Assembly: GCA_961205875.1 (NCBI GenBank)
Contig: OY540813.1
Coordinates: forward strand, 21,423,001-21,487,000
Direction: 5' to 3'
Length of the DNA: 64,000 nt
Source: Sialis fuliginosa
Taxonomy: Eukaryota > Arthropoda > Insecta > Megaloptera > Sialidae
The notes under the pieces are model-generated. The model was not told the DNA's origin, searched no databases, and worked only from the letters and a program-made list of their open reading frames with translations. Below are positions 60,575 through 64,000 of this stretch, piece after piece (the first letter of the stretch is position 1; each line of letters starts with the position of its first letter). Position numbers and translations under genes: made by a program.

Positions 60575-61201
60575 GGGTGTTCCAAAAAAAGTCGATAATT
60601 TTTTTTTTTCGATTGCATGTGAAATTCTTGTTATATATGCTATAAAAAAAATTCTGTAAAAATTTGAGCCCTTAATATCAACTTGAAGAACTCCATCACC
60701 GAATTTGAAGATTTACCATTGATTTAACATGGAAAAATGATTTTTTAACGTTCATTTCTCCTGCAAACTATGTAGAACATTATTTTTCGGAAAAACCATG
60801 ACTGATTCTTCTTCAGTATTAAATTCTGTAAAAAAAAGCTCTTAGGGTCCAGTTTCTAACGTCAACAAATTCAAAAAATCTGTATTTTTTAACGCAAATA
60901 AAAACGAGAGGGTTGACGTTAGAGACTGGACCCTAAGAGCTTTTTTTTACAGAATTTAATACTGAAGAAGGATCAGTCATGGTTTTTCCGAAAAATAATG
61001 TTCTACATAGTTTGCAGGAGAAATGAACGTTAAAAAATCATTTTTCCATGTTAAATCAATGGTAAATCTTCAAATTCGGTGATGGAGTTCTTCAAGTTGA
61101 TATTAAGGGCTCAAATTTTTACAGAATTTTTTTTATAGCATATATAACAAGAATTTCACATGCAATCGAAAAAAAAAAATTATCGACTTTTTTTGGAACA
61201 C
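60575..61201. mobile_element. 627-bp foldback with 293-bp near-identical arms
   Basis: The left arm starts GTGTTCCAAAAAAAGTCGAT. The right arm ends with its exact inverse. The arms run to GTTAGAAACTGGACCCTAAG-type sequence on either side of a 45-bp loop (60867-60911). I count only two substitutions and one T-run length difference over 293 bp, so identity is about 99%. ACTA occurs at both outer edges (60571-60574 and 61202-61205) and may be the target duplication. No coding frame. A transcript would fold into a long, almost perfect duplex. Confidence 0.85.
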
Positions 61202-61567
61202 ACTAATAAGGTAAAGGCACCAGTGGTGGCCACTATAAGAGCAAGTTTTCAGTTTTTTTGGATTAATGACCTTGTTTTTTGTAATTTTCATGAACTCATG
61301 TTACTAATAAAACAAGTAACTCTTTATTTAATCAATTTCATTACCAAAATCCGCAAATATAGTTTTTTTCTTTAAATTATAGCCTTTTATTTTGATCATG
61401 TTTTTTCTCCAGTAGTGGCAGAGGTAAAACCAGTAATGGCAACCCAGTAATGGCAAAATGATATTTCTAGTACTTTGTTATAGAAATTTTTTTTTAAACT
61501 AAAGGTAAATATCATGGAATGTCATACAATAAATAAATAAGTAAATAGATTACATTTTTAATTAGAG

Positions 61568-62500
61568 CAGGGTCGTATTAAGTAAAATTTATAGTTAATA
61601 TTTAATAATAAATCATAAGTAATTAAATACTAAGCAATGGAACTTTTGATATCGATGTAATTAAACCGATAACGTTATTGAATATTTAAGCCAGGCACGT
61701 ATTAAGAAGAATTTACAATTGGTATTTTCTCATAAAATTTGTTTAAAAATGAAAATGTTAACCAATGGAAGTTGTTATATCTATGTAATTAAACTTATAA
61801 TGTATATTGAATATTTAAACCAGGCACGTATTAAATAGAATTTATAATTAATTTTTCCAATAAAAACTGTATAAAACGAAACCATTTAGCAATAAGTTAT
61901 GGAATTAATGTAGTTAATACGAAAATGTATATATGAATATTTTAGTCAGGTACACATTAAGAAGAATTCATAATTAATATTTTCCAATAAAAACTATATA
62001 AAAATGAAACAATTAAGCAATGACAGTTATGACATTGATGTAGTTAAACTGAAAATGTATATATGAATATTTTAGTCAGCTACGTATTAAGAAGAATTTA
62101 TAATTAGAAAATTTTCTGATAAAAATTCTATAAAAATGAAAATATTAAGTAATGGTAGTTATGACTTTGATGTAACTAAACCAATAATGCATATTGTATA
62201 TTTAAGCCAGGCACGTATTAAAAAGAATTTATAATTAATATTTTCTAATAAAAATTGTATAAAAATGAAACCATTAAGCAATGAAAGTTATGGCGTTGAT
62301 GTAGTTAAACCAAAAATGTATATATTAATATTTTAGTCAGGCACGTATTAAGAAAAATTTATAATGAATATTTTTTCATAAAAATTATATAAACATGAAC
62401 ATGTTTTCAATCCGCAGTTGTTATATTGTGATTTTTGAGTCAGGGGCGTATTAAGAAAAATATACAATTAATATTATCTAATATAATTTGTGCAGATGCT
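61568..62500 (+). repeat. Tandem array of eight units of about 130 bp
   Basis: Units are anchored on CAGGCACGTATTAAG-type sequence at 61568, 61692, 61821, 61947, 62077, 62208, 62338 and 62441 (spacings 124, 129, 126, 130, 131, 130 and 103). Each goes on with AAGAATTTATAATTAATATT, ATAAAAATGAAA, TTAAGCAATG and GATGTAGTTAAAC. Divergence between units is moderate, about 15-25% by eye. Confidence 0.85.
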
Positions 62501-62888
62501 TTAGTAAAACACATATGTGATAGTTACACAATTAAATTTATTTTTTTAATTAACAAATTATAAATCACAAATAATAAGCAAGTATTTAACTAACAATTAA
62601 TTAAAACAATTATCATATTTAATTTATAGTAAGCAAGTTAATTAACAGTCGTCTTTATGTTAATCACACTTTCTTCTGATGATGAATTCACATCACATAT
62701 GTTATGCCAGTACCTTATAATGAATAAAAAGCAAAAAATATAAAAAAATTATATTAAAATAATATTATTTCTACTATTAATAAGTATAAAAAATTATACA
62801 ACGTGAGCGAAGCGGATACGTCCAACATAACTATCATTAATTTTTCTTTTTTTATATTTTTTACGATAAAAATCATTTGTAAATTTTC

Positions 62889-63290
62889 GTTAATACGGGC
62901 CTGCCTAAAATGCACAATTCTATATTTTATTTAAATTATATCAACATAACTGTCTAAGTTTTTCTTTAAACTTTTGTATATTTTAAATATAAAATATTAC
63001 AAATTTTCGTTAATACGGGCCTGCTCTAAATTTTCCATATTATAATTTGTTCAACTATTGTCAATATAACAACTATCTTCCATTTTTTTACCTTATAACT
63101 ATATAATATAGTTTTTTAGAAAATATTATTTAAATTACTTCCTTAATACGGATCTGCCCTAATTATTCAATATTTTTTTTGTACATTAAACAATTCATTT
63201 AAACAATTACCTTAAATTTGACTTTATGTTTTTATATATTTTTGCATAAAATAATATCAATCGTAAATTTTCCTTAATACTTACCTGACC
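62889..63290 (-). repeat. Inverted array of four units with the same anchor
   Basis: TTAATACGGGCCTG at 62890 and 63010, TTAATACGGATCTG at 63143 and TTAATACTTACCTG at 63273 are inverse forms of the CAGGCACGTATTAA anchor, spaced 120, 133 and 130 bp. They mirror the direct array around a centre near 62650-62800. Confidence 0.75.
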
Positions 63291-63852
63291 TAATTTGAAT
63301 ATGTTAATTGCAAATTTATCTTTAGAATTATAATTCACTATATATTAATAATTTCAACCCGCCTGCTTAACATTTTTCACACCTAGTAATGAAAACTACA
63401 TTTGAAAACATCGCTGCCACTACTGGGTATTAGTGAAAAATGAATACCCAGTAATGGTTATTGAACACAAAACCCCTCCTAGAACAATAAAATTAAATTT
63501 AGTGGTGACCTTATCTTTAAGATATGTTCAAGAATGAAACATATTAATTTCACTTCAAAAAAAAATTTAAGCAGCATAAAAATCACTAATAATCGAACTC
63601 GCTCCACTAATCATTTACATAAGAAAATACACACTACGTAAATTTCGACTGATCCGCGATGTTTAAATGTCCACCATTTTGACACCTATTGGCCGATTGT
63701 CATCAAATCACGCTGTAAGACAGTTAAATATATATAGATTAATATTCAGAAATGATTATAATCAAATATCATCACATATTTCAAATTCAGGACATTTAAT
63801 TAAACATTTGCCATTACTGGGGTGCTTGCCAAGACCGGTGCCGTTACCTTAT

Positions 63853-64000
63853 ATACATATATATAATATATACATCAAAATAAACTAATATATTCATATT
63901 AATTAAACTCTGTATGACTTTCGAATCATGTTAAACCTGTGATTTATTGACAATCCAGCTGCTAGAGCTTTACATAAAAAGAGTATTGATTTTAAAAAAA
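63853..64000. other. AT-rich end of window
   Basis: Nothing recognised in the last 148 bp. Confidence 0.5.

Larger units (their letters stand above)
61206..63852. mobile_element. 2.65-kb non-coding TIR element with opposed internal arrays
   Basis: The left end ATAAGGTAAAGGCACCAGTG and the right end inverted ATAAGGTAACGGCACCGGTC match over about 16 bp and then diverge. Subterminal CCAGTAATGG or CCAGTAGTGG motifs recur at both ends: left near 61222, 61411, 61430 and 61444; right near 63420, 63449 and 63812, mostly inverted. The middle carries a direct array of about 130-bp units (61568-62500) and an inverted array of the same type (62889-63290). No transposase frame exists, so it is a large non-autonomous element of unknown superfamily. 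It starts immediately next to the foldback at 60575-61201. Confidence 0.7.

Overview
This window looks like a long non-coding stretch of an insect nuclear genome. It is very AT-rich, the longest open frames are about 120 codons (the longest runs into a TA microsatellite), and there are no rRNA genes, operons or bacterial signals. Short relics of the 'CCGCGGCTTCGC' type, typical of insect RTE/LINE 3' ends, together with Tigger/pogo, hAT and TTAA- or TAA-flanked miniature elements, point to an arthropod. Lepidoptera or Hemiptera would fit, but the sequence alone does not decide.

Layout. No complete gene can be supported. What stands out from the AT-rich background falls into three classes. (1) Transposon-derived structures with readable boundaries: a Tigger/pogo derivative carrying a transposase C-terminus with a PCNA-binding motif (16125-16680); two hAT miniature elements with 8-bp target duplications (17477-17608 and 60254-60472); a TTAA-flanked double hairpin (30927-31140); a TAA-flanked element (58237-58528); TA-flanked elements (28703-29539 and 53122-53692); a solo LTR (55102-55658) sitting inside the second copy of a roughly 0.9-kb dispersed element (21353-22270 and 54616-56170); a tRNA-derived SINE candidate (34690-34910); long foldbacks at 12502-12919, 40803-42268, 42800-42998 and 60575-61201; and a 2.65-kb non-coding terminal-inverted-repeat element with tandem arrays in opposite orientation (61206-63852). 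(2) GC-richer islands of 100-430 bp with low stop density on both strands and clusters of transcription-factor-like motifs (for example 15360-15610, 25000-25190, 38500-38770, 46530-46810 and 56450-56880). They look like conserved regulatory elements. The best has an RFX X-box one base from a forkhead site. (3) A few short open segments bounded by good splice signals (4113-4208, 6421-6509, 57326-57391 and 59399-59521) that could be exons of one or more genes whose introns fill the window.

The simplest reading is a large intron or gene desert around developmental or neuronal genes, heavily colonised by mostly non-autonomous transposons. The most distinctive items are the adjacent pair at the right end: a hairpin with 293-bp arms that are almost identical (60575-61201), abutting the 2.65-kb array-bearing element (61206-63852). 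All function statements are inferences from sequence reading. Homology searches, RNA-seq and small-RNA data would be needed to settle them.
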